Of a DNA stretch of 5,354 nucleotides, positions 5,139 through 5,354 are shown piece after piece. The DNA is taken from assembly GCA_016788685.1 (NCBI GenBank), contig JAEUSS010000440.1:1-5354 (forward strand), written 5' to 3'. How positions within the stretch are numbered: position 1 is the stretch's first letter; each line of letters begins with the position of its first letter. Position numbers and translations under genes: made by a program. The notes under the pieces were generated by a model. That model was given only the letters and a program-made list of their open reading frames with translations, had not been told where the DNA came from and searched no databases. This DNA comes from Prolixibacteraceae bacterium. GTDB lineage: Bacteria; Bacteroidota; Bacteroidia; Bacteroidales; Prolixibacteraceae.

Positions 5139-5354
5139 ATGGCAACGTATAAAAAAACACTTTTAATGATCCTCGATGGTTGGGGAATTGGTGATGGTAC
5201 TGCAAAAGATGTTATTGCTACAGCACCTACGCCTTTTATGGATTATCTGAATGCTAATTACCCACATTCGCAACTGCTTACTTCCGGAGAAAACGTAGGT
5301 TTGCCTGACGGACAGATGGGTAACTCGGAAGTGGGACACCTAAATATCGGAGCC
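5139..5354 (+). CDS. gpmI: 2,3-bisphosphoglycerate-independent phosphoglycerate mutase, N-terminal fragment (runs off right edge)
   Basis: GpmI interconverts 3- and 2-phosphoglycerate in glycolysis and gluconeogenesis, using two metal ions (usually Mn2+) and a phosphoserine intermediate, without the bisphosphoglycerate cofactor. The 72 codons present begin [20 protein letters not shown], with the metal-binding Asp at 13 in ILDGWG. They continue through APTPFMDYL and [18 protein letters not shown] (55-72), where S63 is the catalytic serine that takes up phosphate. Both positions are within one residue of the well-studied Bacillus/Geobacillus enzymes (D12 and S62). The frame is open to the last base; the full enzyme is about 505-515 residues, so most lies outside the window. 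The ATG at 5139 has an AT-rich leader and a perfect -7 element 39 bases upstream, so it is probably the first gene of its transcript. It is divergent from the lipoprotein gene. Confidence 0.96.
   Translation, partial: MATYKKTLLMILDGWGIGDGTAKDVIATAPTPFMDYLNANYPHSQLLTSGENVGLPDGQMGNSEVGHLNIGA

Noticed and set aside
5009..5152. 47-codon ORF starting at 5009
   Set aside because: It spans the gpmI promoter and overlaps the gpmI start in another frame, so it is very unlikely to be translated.

Overview
The window looks like chromosomal housekeeping DNA from a member of the Bacteroidota, probably from the Bacteroidales/Marinilabiliales side (an inference; no species is claimed). The evidence is a short single-domain AMP nucleosidase followed by holA, a divergent stand-alone HsdR-N-type nuclease-like gene, a small lipoprotein resembling DUF6146, AT-rich gene leaders mostly without a Shine-Dalgarno sequence, and several upstream matches to the Bacteroidota -7 element TAnnTTTG. 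I see no transposase, integrase, tRNA, rRNA, CRISPR array or prophage gene.

Layout. 1-1021 (minus): amn followed after 14 bases by the 5' end of holA (DNA polymerase III delta), which runs off the left edge. 1022-1189: divergent promoter region. 1190-1648 (plus): 152-residue HSDR_N protein with an intact PD-(D/E)XK signature. 1663-3306 (minus): SulP anion transporter with a C-terminal STAS domain, convergent with the previous gene and only 14 bases from it. 3307-3616: 310-base divergent region with a good promoter for the transporter, a tandem 8-mer, two small inverted repeats and a speculative 45-codon ORF. 3665-4345 (plus): small alarmone (ppGpp) synthetase of the RelQ/SAS type. 4434-4853 (minus): small lipoprotein. 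4854-5138: divergent region with a good -7 element before gpmI. 5139-5354 (plus): first 72 codons of cofactor-independent phosphoglycerate mutase, running off the right edge.

How the genes relate. amn and holA are probably one transcript, joining purine nucleotide turnover to replication-clamp loading in location, though not necessarily in function. The alarmone synthetase and the SulP transporter share an upstream region, so stress-linked (p)ppGpp synthesis and anion uptake could be read from a common control region; this is inference. The other genes seem to be independent units. No gene cluster here amounts to a clear new system. The most interesting items are the orphan HSDR_N protein, the structured relQ/SulP intergenic region with its possible small membrane-protein ORF, and a strong excess of the palindrome TCCGGA in all three codon phases.
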